From: Nocardia sp.
Lineage (GTDB): Bacteria; Actinomycetota; Actinomycetes; Mycobacteriales; Mycobacteriaceae
Reading direction: 5' to 3'
Length of the DNA: 43,228 nt
Assembly (NCBI RefSeq): GCF_025465275.1
Contig: NZ_JAODNK010000058.1
Location: 1 to 43,228 of the forward strand
Shown here: positions 8,128 to 15,996 of the stretch, piece after piece
Numbering within the stretch: the first letter of the stretch is position 1
Layout of the letters: every line of letters begins with the position of its first letter
Notes under the pieces: model-generated
The model's database searches: none
What the model was told of the DNA's origin: nothing
The model's input: only the letters and a program-made list of their open reading frames with translations
Translations under genes and position numbers: made by a program

Positions 8128-9330
8128 CTATCTATCGGTTTTTCGCATGCGGTCGACTACACCCGTCAGAAACCCGGAGATGGCATCGAGTTCGGAAATG
8201 TAGGCCCAGTAGTCCGGATGTGGTCCGACGAGCCCGCCCGCCGCCCGTTCGAGGCGTTCGGCCTGGGCATCCAGTACCGAACCCCACTGGGTGACAAGTC
8301 CGTTGTTCACCGCCAGCATCTGCGCGTCACGCAGTTTGAATCGGACGGTTTTGGCCTTCTCCTGCGGCTGCGCTCGCACCTCGCGCAGCAGGCTCAGCCG
8401 GTCGGTGACGGCGTCGGCCTGCTCCTCGGCGGTGGCGAGGAGGCCGCGGGCGGATGTGGTCAACTCAAGCGTTTGCTCCGGGTCGTTGTTCTGCAGGGCG
8501 GCCCGGGCTTTGGACAGTTCCGCAGCTGCGGCGTCGATGGCTCGGTGGGCTTGGCGCTCATTGTTCGCCAAATCCGCCGAACTTGCAGCGTTGAACTCTC
8601 GGAGCAGCGCAGACCGCGCCGGCGCGAGGCGTTCGGTACGGGTCTGCACGGCGGATAATCGGGTCCCCGCGGAGGCGAGTGCGGTACTTGCCGAATGCTG
8701 TTTGCCCGGAGCCTCTTCCAGGGCCCTTGACAGCGATCGGGTATGGGTCTCCAATTCGGTCGCAGCCTGCCGCACCACCCCCACGCCACCACCCGCGACG
8801 GCCGCCTCGAGTGTGACGAGAGCCTCATCCACATTCGCCGCATATTGCCGCACCGAGGGGTATCCGGCGTACGGGGAGGCGTCGGCGGCCTGCCGGGCCT
8901 GCTGCGCCGCGGACCGCACCTGCGCCACCAGCTGCGGCACCGTCGACAACAGCGCCACCGCATGCTCGAGGTGCGCCTGATTGGCGTGATAGAACTCGTC
9001 GACCCCGCGCGCGGCCTCCGCGAGCCTGCGCACCTGGGAGTCGATCTCGGGTTGCGGCACCGTGATTCCGTCACGTTCGGCCTGGTCCAGCCGCTCGTTC
9101 AAGGCCAGGTAGGCGCCCGCCGCGTCATAGCAGCGGGCGCGCACCCGCTCCCACTGCGCGGGCATGCCGCGCTCCGGAGCGATCTGCGCGGACGCCGCGA
9201 CGGCGTTCTCGGCAATGCTCTGCCGGGTGTCCATGTCCAGGAAGGCAGCCGTCAGCGCCTGCCGGGCCTGCTGCACCCATGCCGTGTCCCTCGCCGGGGT
9301 CCGGAACCATCCACGCTTACGGCCTGCCAC
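8128..9330 (-). CDS. Alanine-rich coiled-coil protein leading the Ter operon
   Basis: A 400-residue protein with no enzyme motif and no membrane segment. After a basic N-terminus (AGRKRGWFRTP) it is almost wholly alpha-helical, rich in Ala, Gln, Glu and Arg, with heptad-like spacing around 60-330, and ends in a segment with Trp and Tyr. GTG 9330 is the start. It is the first gene of the leftward operon and diverges from terD across 223 bases. I do not recognise a named family; position suggests a structural or scaffolding part of the Ter system, perhaps binding the fused PRTase or TerD. This role is inference. Confidence 0.7.
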   Translation of the reverse strand: MAGRKRGWFRTPARDTAWVQQARQALTAAFLDMDTRQSIAENAVAASAQIAPERGMPAQWERVRARCYDAAGAYLALNERLDQAERDGITVPQPEIDSQVRRLAEAARGVDEFYHANQAHLEHAVALLSTVPQLVAQVRSAAQQARQAADASPYAGYPSVRQYAANVDEALVTLEAAVAGGGVGVVRQAATELETHTRSLSRALEEAPGKQHSASTALASAGTRLSAVQTRTERLAPARSALLREFNAASSADLANNERQAHRAIDAAAAELSKARAALQNNDPEQTLELTTSARGLLATAEEQADAVTDRLSLLREVRAQPQEKAKTVRFKLRDAQMLAVNNGLVTQWGSVLDAQAERLERAAGGLVGPHPDYWAYISELDAISGFLTGVVDRMRKTDR

Positions 9331-9553
9331 GCCCCGATGTTAGGTGGCCGTTCACATCCTGGGCGACTGTGACGATGAACCCGGTGACATGTCGTGAGAC
9401 AGGGTTGTCCCCCGCGATGTCCTCGGTTTGTTCGTGCGCTGGGCAGGTGTGAGCTACTAGGGTCGTACTTGCGGACTCCGGCAATTCGGACATGCCGCTG
9501 TAAAGCAGCTCTACCACAAGGCTTGAAAGCTTTCGAACGGAAGGGATTCCCGC
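9331..9553. promoter_or_regulatory. Divergent control region of the Ter locus
   Basis: These 223 bases separate the leftward enzyme operon from terD and must hold both promoters. A TAGGGT at 9458-9463 matches an actinobacterial -10 for terD, but no -35 box lies at normal spacing. GGAAGGG at about 9539-9545 is the terD ribosome site. No clear inverted repeat was found. Confidence 0.4.
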
Positions 9554-10129
9554 ATGGGTGTCAGTTTGTCCAAGGGCGGCAATGTTTCGCTGACCAAGCA
9601 GGCTCCGAACCTGACCGCAGTGGCCGTGGCGCTGGGCTGGGATGTGCGGACCACCACCGGGACCGATTTCGATCTGGACGCGAGCGCCATCGCGACCGGT
9701 GCCGACAAGAAGGTGCTGTCGGACAAGCACTTCATCTTCTTCAACAACCTGCAGTCCCCGGAGGGCACCATCGTGCACACCGGCGACAACCTCACCGGCG
9801 AGGGCGAAGGTGACGACGAGACCATCAATGTCGATCTCGCCAACACCCCGGCCACCATCGAGTCCATCGTCTTCCCGGTCTCGATCTACGAAGCCGATTC
9901 GCGCGGCCAGAGCTTCGGCCAGGTCCGCAATGCCTACATCCGGGTCCTTGACCGGTCCAACGGCGCCGAGCTGGCCCGCTACGACCTCACCGAGGACGCC
10001 TCCACCGAGACCGCCATGGTCTTCGGTGAGCTGTACCGCAATGGGGCCGAGTGGAAGTTCCGCGCCATCGGCCAGGGCTACGCCTCCGGGTTGTCGGGCA
10101 TCGCGCGCGACTTCGGCGTGAACGTCTAA
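9554..10129 (+). CDS. terD: TerD-family stress protein
   Basis: A 191-residue TerD/CABP protein, the usual length. It opens with MGVSLSKGGNVSLTK, as in TerD, TerE and CABP1, and has FDLDASA at 39-45, FFNNLQSP at 62-69 and the calcium-binding stretch GDNLTGEGEGDDETI at 77-91. It is a cytoplasmic beta-sandwich protein that binds calcium and is induced by tellurite and other envelope or oxidative stress, working with TerC-type membrane proteins. The ATG has a GGAAGGG site upstream. It is divergent from the PRTase/aldolase/HAD operon and is followed by a strong terminator hairpin, then the TerC-like gene. Whether this copy confers tellurite resistance cannot be said from sequence. Confidence 0.95.
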   Translation: MGVSLSKGGNVSLTKQAPNLTAVAVALGWDVRTTTGTDFDLDASAIATGADKKVLSDKHFIFFNNLQSPEGTIVHTGDNLTGEGEGDDETINVDLANTPATIESIVFPVSIYEADSRGQSFGQVRNAYIRVLDRSNGAELARYDLTEDASTETAMVFGELYRNGAEWKFRAIGQGYASGLSGIARDFGVNV

Positions 10130-10150
10130 CCGAACAAAGTTCCACGCATC

Positions 10151-10174
10151 AGGGGCTCGGGCACCCGAGCCCCT
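10151..10174 (+). terminator. Terminator after terD
   Basis: AGGGGCTCGG, loop GCAC, CCGAGCCCCT: a perfect ten-base-pair stem 21 bases after the terD stop. It separates terD from the DUF475 gene, which therefore depends on read-through or its own promoter. Confidence 0.85.
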
Positions 10175-10232
10175 CCTTGTGCGGGTCATGTTCCGAACCG
10201 AATCGATACCGGCACTAAGAAAGGCCCTCAGG

Positions 10233-11342
10233 GTGCGTATTTTCGGCCTCTCCATGATCGTCTCGGTGGTGGCTCTCATAGCGGCATTCGTCTACGGCGG
10301 TGTCACCGGACTGGCTCTGTGCGCCATCCTGGGTGTCCTCGAGGTCTCACTGTCGTTCGACAATGCGGTCATCAATGCCAGTGTGCTGCAACGGATGAGC
10401 GAGTTCTGGCAGAAGATCTTCCTGACCATCGGTGTGCTCATCGCCGTCTTCGGCATGCGCCTGGTGTTCCCGCTGGGCATCGTGTGGGTCACCGCCGGCC
10501 TGGACCCGAAGCGGGCCTTCGACCTGGCGCTGAACCCGCCCGCCGACGGCGCGCTCACCTTCGCGGACGGCAGCCCCTCCTACGAGAAGCTGCTCACCGA
10601 CGCGCATCCGCAGATCGCCGCCTTCGGTGGCGCCTTCCTGCTGCTGCTGTTCCTGAACTTCATTCTGGAGGAGCACGAGGTCACCTGGCTCGGCTGGCTG
10701 GAACGGCCACTGGCCAAACTCGGCAAGCTGGACATGCTTTCGGTGGTCCTGACCCTCGGCGCGATCATCATCGCCGCGGAATTCATTGCGGACAGCGATG
10801 ATCGGGGCACCGTACTGCTGTCGGGTGTGCTGGGTGTGATCACCTACATCCTCGTGGACGGGCTCGGCTCCATGTTCCACACCGAGGAAGAAGAGGGTGA
10901 ATCCTCAGGACCGTCCGAGGCTGTGAAAATTGCGGGCAAGGCAGGCTTCTTCCTGTTCCTCTACCTGGAAGTACTCGACGCCTCGTTCTCCTTCGACGGC
11001 GTGATCGGCGCGTTCGCCATCACCTCCGACCCGATCCTGATCGCCTTGGGCCTGGGTCTGATCGGCGCCATGTTCGTCCGTTCCATCACCGTATTCCTGG
11101 TCCGCAAGGGCACGCTTTCGGAGTACGTGTACCTGGAGCACGGCGCGCACTGGGCCATCGGCGCACTGTCGATCATCCTGCTGGTCTCGATCGGCGTGCA
11201 CGTCAACGAGGTCGTCACCGGCCTGGTGGGTGTGGCATTCATCGGAGCGGCGTTCATTACCAGCATCATTCGCAATCGCCGGGCGGACGATGACGACCAG
11301 TCCAAAAGTGTGAGCACCACCGAGCCCACACCGGTCGGCTGA
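10233..11342 (+). CDS. DUF475 / TerC-like integral membrane protein
   Basis: A 369-residue polytopic membrane protein with about eight hydrophobic segments. Two acidic membrane motifs, VLEVSLSFDNAVINASVL near the N-terminus and EVLDASFSFDGVIGAF about two-thirds along, are the signature of the TerC superfamily and probably coordinate a metal ion. A soluble acidic loop (TEEEEGESSG) lies in the middle and the C-terminus is charged. GTG 10233 is chosen because AAGAAAGG lies at 10216-10223 and related proteins begin at RIFGLSMIV; a longer in-frame start at 10179 would overlap the terD terminator. TerC proteins act with TerD in metal stress and in metalation of exported enzymes. It converges on the DUF389 gene, eight bases away. 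Confidence 0.88.
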   Translation: MRIFGLSMIVSVVALIAAFVYGGVTGLALCAILGVLEVSLSFDNAVINASVLQRMSEFWQKIFLTIGVLIAVFGMRLVFPLGIVWVTAGLDPKRAFDLALNPPADGALTFADGSPSYEKLLTDAHPQIAAFGGAFLLLLFLNFILEEHEVTWLGWLERPLAKLGKLDMLSVVLTLGAIIIAAEFIADSDDRGTVLLSGVLGVITYILVDGLGSMFHTEEEEGESSGPSEAVKIAGKAGFFLFLYLEVLDASFSFDGVIGAFAITSDPILIALGLGLIGAMFVRSITVFLVRKGTLSEYVYLEHGAHWAIGALSIILLVSIGVHVNEVVTGLVGVAFIGAAFITSIIRNRRADDDDQSKSVSTTEPTPVG

Positions 11343-11349
11343 TACCGGT

Positions 11350-12312
11350 TCACAGCATGCGGTGCGGTGCGGCCAGATGTCTGGCCCGCCGCACCGAAAT
11401 GCGTGACCACACCGACTGCTGAATCGCGAGCGTGGCCCAGCCCGCCAGGGCCATTCCGGCCACATTAAGCAGCAACTGCGCGACGCTCCCCCAGATGGTC
11501 GAGCCATTGCCGAAGGCCACACCCAGCGCGATATTGCCCGCGGCGGGGACGGTGGTCACCGAGATGAAAACGCCTGCCATGCCTACCGATTTCGACGAGG
11601 TCATCGACAGCACGCCGGCCGCGCCGGCGATCACCGCCACGATGAACGACCATTTGTCGGGCGTGTAGATGAATGCGGTGCCGGGGCGGGGGCCGATCAC
11701 ATCGTCGAGAGTGATCCAGCCCAGCGCGCGGCCGATGAGCGCCAGCACGATGGTGAGTGCGATCGAGACCACAAAACCCAGCACCAAAGTGCGAATCGCA
11801 AGCTGTAGCAAGACGAAACGCCGGCGCACCAGGGCCACGCCCAGTGCGGCGATGGGACCGAACTCGGGTCCGAGCACCATGGCTCCGACGGTCAGAATCT
11901 GCGAATCCGTCACGATGGCAATGCTCGCTATGACGGTCGCCAGCGTCAGGAAGCTCAGGAATGTCCAGTTGAGCTCGGTCTCGTCGTAGGACCGCTGCGT
12001 TACCTCGGCCCACACCACGGAATCGGCGCTACTGCCCGGGGTGTGCAGTTCGGCTTCGAATCCGCTGCGCGACAACCAGGTTCCGACCTGTTCGATCTCG
12101 ATACTGCCCTCTTGATGCACCTGCAGGACGCGCAGCCTGTCCACCACATCATTGGCGGCCTCCCGCGCCACCTGCGCGGTGATCACATCGCCCGGCGGCC
12201 GGATCGCGGCGCCGCGGAAAACGGCGAGGCCGGTGACCGCCTCATCGTGCTCCAGGGCGGCCAGCACGCCCTCGGTCATGGTGCCGGGAGCCATAATCCG
12301 CAGGTGCAGCAT
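11350..12312 (-). CDS. DUF389 membrane protein
   Basis: A 320-residue protein with a soluble N-terminal domain (about 1-105, starting MLHLRIMAPG) and then about six to seven membrane segments from LNWTFLSFLTLATVIASIAIVTDS onward, including the conserved VGAMVLGPEFGPIAALGVAL stretch. This is the DUF389 (TIGR00341-like) family, whose transport role is not established. The start is ATG 12312, giving the normal family N-terminus; the open frame upstream runs into intergenic DNA. It lies beside the TerC-like gene in convergent orientation, so it is not in the same transcript. Confidence 0.85.
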   Translation of the reverse strand: MLHLRIMAPGTMTEGVLAALEHDEAVTGLAVFRGAAIRPPGDVITAQVAREAANDVVDRLRVLQVHQEGSIEIEQVGTWLSRSGFEAELHTPGSSADSVVWAEVTQRSYDETELNWTFLSFLTLATVIASIAIVTDSQILTVGAMVLGPEFGPIAALGVALVRRRFVLLQLAIRTLVLGFVVSIALTIVLALIGRALGWITLDDVIGPRPGTAFIYTPDKWSFIVAVIAGAAGVLSMTSSKSVGMAGVFISVTTVPAAGNIALGVAFGNGSTIWGSVAQLLLNVAGMALAGWATLAIQQSVWSRISVRRARHLAAPHRML

Positions 12313-12373
12313 GCGCACAGTCTGCCGTGCGGCCACCTCTGGGAGAGGCCACCGACACGGTCCGCGCATGAAT

Positions 12374-12403
12374 GAGCGCGGCATCCGGGTGGGTGCCGCG
12401 CTC
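12374..12403 (-). terminator. Terminator after the EamA transporter gene
   Basis: GAGCGCGGCA, a ten-base loop, TGCCGCGCTC: a perfect ten-pair stem lying 7 bases beyond the stop of the leftward EamA gene and before the DUF389 start. Confidence 0.8.
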
Positions 12404-12409
12404 GGTCGA

Positions 12410-13363
12410 TCAGGCCCGTGCCAGCTGTGGCAGCGCATCGGGCACCGTGGGTGCGGGCTGCGCCGTGGGTGCGGGCTGCGCGGCCGGTTCGGGCTGAGCA
12501 GGCCGAGCCGGGGCCCTGCGGGAGGCCAGCACCATACCGATCACACCCACGCCGAGTCCGGTAATGGTCAAGGGGTGCAGGGGTTGTGCGATGAACAGCC
12601 AGGCCAGCACCGCGGTGGTGACGGGGGTGGCGAAGAAGAGCTTGCCGACCCGGGTCGCGTCCCAGCGCCGCAGCATGGCGTTGAGCAGTAGGAACGCGCC
12701 CATGGAATTCATCAGCACCATCCAGGTCAGCGATACCCCGAACCGGCCGGGATCGCTGATGTGGAAGTTGCCGCTCAGCAGTACGAGCATTGCCGCGAAG
12801 GGGGCACTGGCCAGTTGGTGCACAGCCGTGGCGGCACGGCTGTCCACGGTGGGGGTGAACTTCTTCTGGTACACCGTGCCGAGGCTCAGGCCGAGCAGGC
12901 CGATGACGCACAGCAGCAGGCCCATCCACGAGAAGGCCGACTGATCACTGACGGCGAGGGCGACGCCGATGCCACCGATGCCGAAGCCGACCCACTGCCG
13001 ACGGGTGATGTGCTCACCGAGGACACCCGAGAAGAGCGCGATGACAACAGGATTCAGCCCCTGCATCAGGGCGATCACCACGGCCGGCACATGCTCGCCC
13101 ATGGCGGTGTAGAAGGCCCCGAACTGCACGATCTGCATAAGCAGTCCGGCGACGATCACATGCCGCAGCTCCCGACCGCGCGGCCAGACCGCATGCACCG
13201 CAAGGCCGTACAGCACCAGCAGCGGACCGGCGAAGGCGTACCGGGCGAACAGCACCACCATCGGCGGGGCCGCGCCGACGCCGATGATTCCGACGATGAA
13301 CGCGCTGCTCCACATGAGAACGAAGGCGGGTTGTGCGACACCGTCCATGAGCCGATTCTTCAT
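12410..13363 (-). CDS. EamA-family (DMT) transporter
   Basis: A 317-residue inner-membrane protein with ten predicted helices in two EamA repeats (about 10-140 and 150-285), including FARYAFAGPLLV and ALMQGLNPVVIALFSGVLGE in the first half and a DATRVGKLFFATPVTTAVLAWL stretch in the second. The last 35 residues are a Pro/Ala/Gln-rich tail with imperfect AQPAPT repeats, unusual for the family. Members export amino acids, purines or drugs; the substrate here is unknown. It is divergent from a CGNR regulator, and the two share the twin operator at 13377-13436, so control by that regulator is likely. Confidence 0.85.
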   Translation of the reverse strand: MKNRLMDGVAQPAFVLMWSSAFIVGIIGVGAAPPMVVLFARYAFAGPLLVLYGLAVHAVWPRGRELRHVIVAGLLMQIVQFGAFYTAMGEHVPAVVIALMQGLNPVVIALFSGVLGEHITRRQWVGFGIGGIGVALAVSDQSAFSWMGLLLCVIGLLGLSLGTVYQKKFTPTVDSRAATAVHQLASAPFAAMLVLLSGNFHISDPGRFGVSLTWMVLMNSMGAFLLLNAMLRRWDATRVGKLFFATPVTTAVLAWLFIAQPLHPLTITGLGVGVIGMVLASRRAPARPAQPEPAAQPAPTAQPAPTVPDALPQLARA

Positions 13364-13376
13364 CGCGACCTCTCGA

Positions 13377-13436
13377 GTAACCCCTTGATGTGGTTACTAC
13401 CTTCCACTCCTTTCGGTAACCAGTCAAGGGGGTTAT
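13377..13436. promoter_or_regulatory. Twin operator between EamA transporter and CGNR regulator
   Basis: Two copies of the inverted repeat GTAACC-N9-GGTTAC lie at 13377-13397 (perfect) and 13416-13436 (last base T), with start points 39 bases apart. The two copies are also near mirror images of each other (TAACCCCTTGA against TCAAGGGGGTTA). The second ends one base before the GTG start of the regulator and includes its AAGGGGG ribosome site, so binding should block both divergent genes. Confidence 0.8.
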
Positions 13437-13437
13437 T

Positions 13438-14004
13438 GTGGGAAGTATGTTCACCTTCGTCAGCGGCAACCTCGCACTGGACTTCATCGGGACGGTGCAG
13501 TCTCGGCGCACCGAGTTCACCGATCTCCTCGAGACCCCCGGCGACCTGGTCGAATGGACTGTCGAGGCCGCCCTCCTCGACAGCGCCCCCGCGGCCGATA
13601 CCGGCGCGCTGGCCGATGCCACGCGATTGCGCGAAGCCACCTACCGGCTGGCACTGGCCGTCACCCACGGTGAATCACTCGCCGCGGCGGACCGGCAACT
13701 GGTCAACAATCTCGCCCGGGGCGCGCTTCCGGAGCTCACGGTCGAGGCCAGCGGCTCGGTAAAACGCAGCGGCACAATCGAAACCGCGCTCGCCGCCATC
13801 GCGCGCTCGGCCGTCGAACTGATCGGCGGCGCGGATCGGGGCCGGATCAAGGAGTGCGGGCGCGAGGATTGCACGCGCCTCTACGTCGATACCTCACGCG
13901 CGGGTTCACGGCGCTGGTGCGATATGACGGTGTGCGGAAACCGGGCCAAGAGCGCGGCATTCCGGGCCCGGAACACCGAAACCGACACGCATGCCGTGCA
14001 TTAG
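13438..14004 (+). CDS. CGNR zinc-finger regulator (ABATE domain)
   Basis: A 188-residue protein. The N-terminal ABATE-type ligand-binding domain begins FTFVSGNLALDFIGT; the C-terminal CGNR zinc finger (about 140-180) has CGREDC, YVDTSRAGSRRWC and VCGNRAK, giving four Cys for zinc and a DNA-binding helix. Such proteins are stress- or ligand-responsive regulators, often next to transporters. GTG 13438 has AAGGGGG at 13426-13432, five bases upstream; ATG 13447 is possible but has no proper ribosome site. Divergence from the EamA gene and the overlapping operator indicate autoregulation and control of export. Its TAG stop overlaps the TAA of the opposing gene (TTAG at 14001-14004). Confidence 0.85.
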   Translation: MGSMFTFVSGNLALDFIGTVQSRRTEFTDLLETPGDLVEWTVEAALLDSAPAADTGALADATRLREATYRLALAVTHGESLAAADRQLVNNLARGALPELTVEASGSVKRSGTIETALAAIARSAVELIGGADRGRIKECGREDCTRLYVDTSRAGSRRWCDMTVCGNRAKSAAFRARNTETDTHAVH

Positions 14005-15431
14005 AGCGCGGAGTACGCCAGTACCGGCTGCACGGGCTGTTCCAATTCCCTTGTCGCATCGACGATTCCGCGCGATTTCGCACGAATGAAAACGAAGAAG
14101 AAAACGACCAGCAATATCGCGCGACCCCACACCCCGAACTGCACGACATTCTCCTGCAGATCAGCGGAATGCCCGGAGCCGAGCGCATAGAAGTAGCGGA
14201 ACACCCCGATACCGATCGCGGCATCCGCCAGCAGATACACCCCGATCAGCGACCACGGCACCTCGAGCAGCACCAGGAACGGGATCAGCCACAGTGTGTA
14301 CTGCGGCGAATGCACCTTGTGCAGCAACAGGAATCCGCACAGCATGGCTCCGCTCACGCCGATCCACGGGTACACGCCCGACACCACATAGCGCCGCCAG
14401 CCCAGCCACGCCGCCAGCACGAAGGCCGCCAGGATCAGCAGTGGCGACGCGACCGACACCACGTCCTGGAAGGTGGCCTCACTCGCCGGCGAATTGCCGA
14501 ACAGCGGGCGCAGACCCCAGTACCAGACGGAATTCGTGGTGATATCGGCCTGCCGCAGCTGCTGGAAGGTGATCGACGCCCGCCAGCCCTGGAAACCCGC
14601 CAGCGCGAACGGCAGATTGATCAGCACCACCGTGACGACGGCTGTCGAGGCCACCGCCAGTGCGCCGCGCACGTCGAAGTGGCGCGAGTTCACGCCCGGC
14701 TGCGTCTCACCACGGCACTCGACCGTCGGCTCGCCGACAAGAACGTGAAGTAGCAAGGGCAGCACGAAGATTCCCGGATACAGCTTCAGGCAGAAACCGA
14801 TGCCCAGCAGCACCGCGGCCGCAATTCCGCGCGCCCGCAACGAATATCGGGTCATGGTCGTCACCACGTAGACCGCGCCGACCGCCGTGCACACCACCGG
14901 TAGCTCCCAATTGTGGAAGGCGTACAGGATCAGCGGCGGTCCGGCGGCCCACAGCAGTGCGGCGCGACCGGCCAGCTTGCCCAGCATGTAGGCGGTAAGC
15001 AGCGCGAAAGGCGCGAGCAGCAGCGCCGAATGCAGCAGGAAGGCGGCGTCATTGTCGGCGCCGATCGCGCCGAGCCACATGAAAAGTCCACTGAGCACCG
15101 GGTATTCGACGGCGCCGCCGGTCAGCGCGCCGTCCGGGGTGATTCCGCCGGAGAGATAGGGGAAGACGTGCTCGTTGATATCGCGACCCAGCCAGAGGAA
15201 CTGGATATCCGAATAGCAGACGTGCGAATCCTTGATGGTGTCGAAGATCGTGCTGCGACCCGACTCCTCGAACGGAGCTCCCGCGCACCGCGCCTTGTTG
15301 AAGTAGGCGACCAGTAGTGTGACGGCGCACACCATTACGGAGATGATCGCCAGCTGAGAACGCTCCGCGGCCGGCACCCGGCCCGCGCCGCGACCGGCGA
15401 CCGGCACAGTGGTGGCGGGTCGGTTCGACAT
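14001..15431 (-). CDS. GT87-type membrane glycosyltransferase (Rv0051-like)
   Basis: A 476-residue integral membrane protein with a cytoplasmic N-terminus and about eleven helices. Its FDTIKDSHVCYSDIQFLWLGRDINEHVFPYL loop after the first helix carries acidic residues of the GT-C class, and GGAVEYPVLSGLFMWL and LKLYPGIF are typical of family GT87 polyprenyl-phosphate-mannose mannosyltransferases. The same kind of gene precedes rpsF in M. tuberculosis (Rv0051), which supports the assignment. It likely acts in lipoglycan or cell-wall glycan assembly at the membrane. ATG 15431 is preferred over GTG 15440. It is divergent from rpsF. Confidence 0.78.
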   Translation of the reverse strand: MSNRPATTVPVAGRGAGRVPAAERSQLAIISVMVCAVTLLVAYFNKARCAGAPFEESGRSTIFDTIKDSHVCYSDIQFLWLGRDINEHVFPYLSGGITPDGALTGGAVEYPVLSGLFMWLGAIGADNDAAFLLHSALLLAPFALLTAYMLGKLAGRAALLWAAGPPLILYAFHNWELPVVCTAVGAVYVVTTMTRYSLRARGIAAAVLLGIGFCLKLYPGIFVLPLLLHVLVGEPTVECRGETQPGVNSRHFDVRGALAVASTAVVTVVLINLPFALAGFQGWRASITFQQLRQADITTNSVWYWGLRPLFGNSPASEATFQDVVSVASPLLILAAFVLAAWLGWRRYVVSGVYPWIGVSGAMLCGFLLLHKVHSPQYTLWLIPFLVLLEVPWSLIGVYLLADAAIGIGVFRYFYALGSGHSADLQENVVQFGVWGRAILLVVFFFVFIRAKSRGIVDATRELEQPVQPVLAYSAL

Positions 15432-15492
15432 GGCCCCCACCCTATGGGCCGCGCCCGGTCAGCGGCCTCCTTTGGTCGGCGAGCAGGTGGAT

Positions 15493-15521
15493 TTCGCAGC
15501 TCAGACCAGGTCATGTAGCCT
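15493..15521 (+). promoter_or_regulatory. Candidate rpsF operon promoter
   Basis: TTCGCA at 15493-15498 and TAGCCT at 15516-15521 are 17 bases apart and placed to start transcription about 75 bases before rpsF. The -35 match is partial. Confidence 0.4.
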
Positions 15522-15551
15522 TGGCGGGTTGCTGACGCAACGAACCCTCCT

Positions 15552-15570
15552 GCCATGGATCGTCCATGGC
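15552..15570 (+). promoter_or_regulatory. rpsF leader hairpin, candidate S6:S18 autoregulatory site
   Basis: GCCATGGA, loop TCG, TCCATGGC is a perfect eight-pair hairpin directly followed by CCG-rich sequence and, 14 bases on, by the rpsF ribosome site. In many bacteria the S6:S18 complex binds a CCG-containing leader structure to repress this operon. That this hairpin is that site is inference. Confidence 0.45.
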
Positions 15571-15600
15571 CGTTTAAGCCCATAGGAGGTGATGAGGTCC

Positions 15601-15891
15601 GTGCGTCATTATGAAGTGATGGTTATCCTCGATCCGAGCCTGGACGAGCGCACCGTTGGCCCGAACCTGAACACCATGCTCGGCGTGGTTGGTCAGGAAG
15701 GCGGCAAGGTCGACAACGTCGACATCTGGGGCAAGCGTCGTCTCGCTTACGAGATCGCCAAGCAGGCCGAAGGCATCTACGCGGTGGTCAAGCTGACCGC
15801 CGAGTCCGCCACGGTCAGCGAACTCGATCGCCAGCTGGGACTGAACGAGTCGGTGCTGCGCACCAAGGTGCTGCGGCTCGGCAAGAAGTAG
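15601..15891 (+). CDS. rpsF: 30S ribosomal protein S6
   Basis: A 96-residue protein, the same length as in M. tuberculosis. It starts [17 protein letters not shown] and has the [17 protein letters not shown] strand and [15 protein letters not shown] tail that define S6. It binds 16S rRNA together with S18 on the platform of the small subunit. GTG 15601 is chosen over upstream codons because AGGAGGT lies at 15584-15590 and the N-terminus then matches the family. It is the first gene of the rpsF-ssb-rpsR-rplI block; a 105-base gap separates it from ssb. Confidence 0.97.
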   Translation: MRHYEVMVILDPSLDERTVGPNLNTMLGVVGQEGGKVDNVDIWGKRRLAYEIAKQAEGIYAVVKLTAESATVSELDRQLGLNESVLRTKVLRLGKK

Positions 15892-15996
15892 GTCCTGTCC
15901 TCCCGCATGTGCGCTCACAAAGCGTCGGTCTGTATCTCTAGGCTGACTGCAACAGGCGAGTGCACTGCGGACTGCACCGGATAGCAGGAGGAACAA

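Noticed and set aside
9317..10279. Long minus-strand frame across terD
   Set aside because: It is the antisense image of terD, a clear family member with a ribosome site; high GC makes such frames common.
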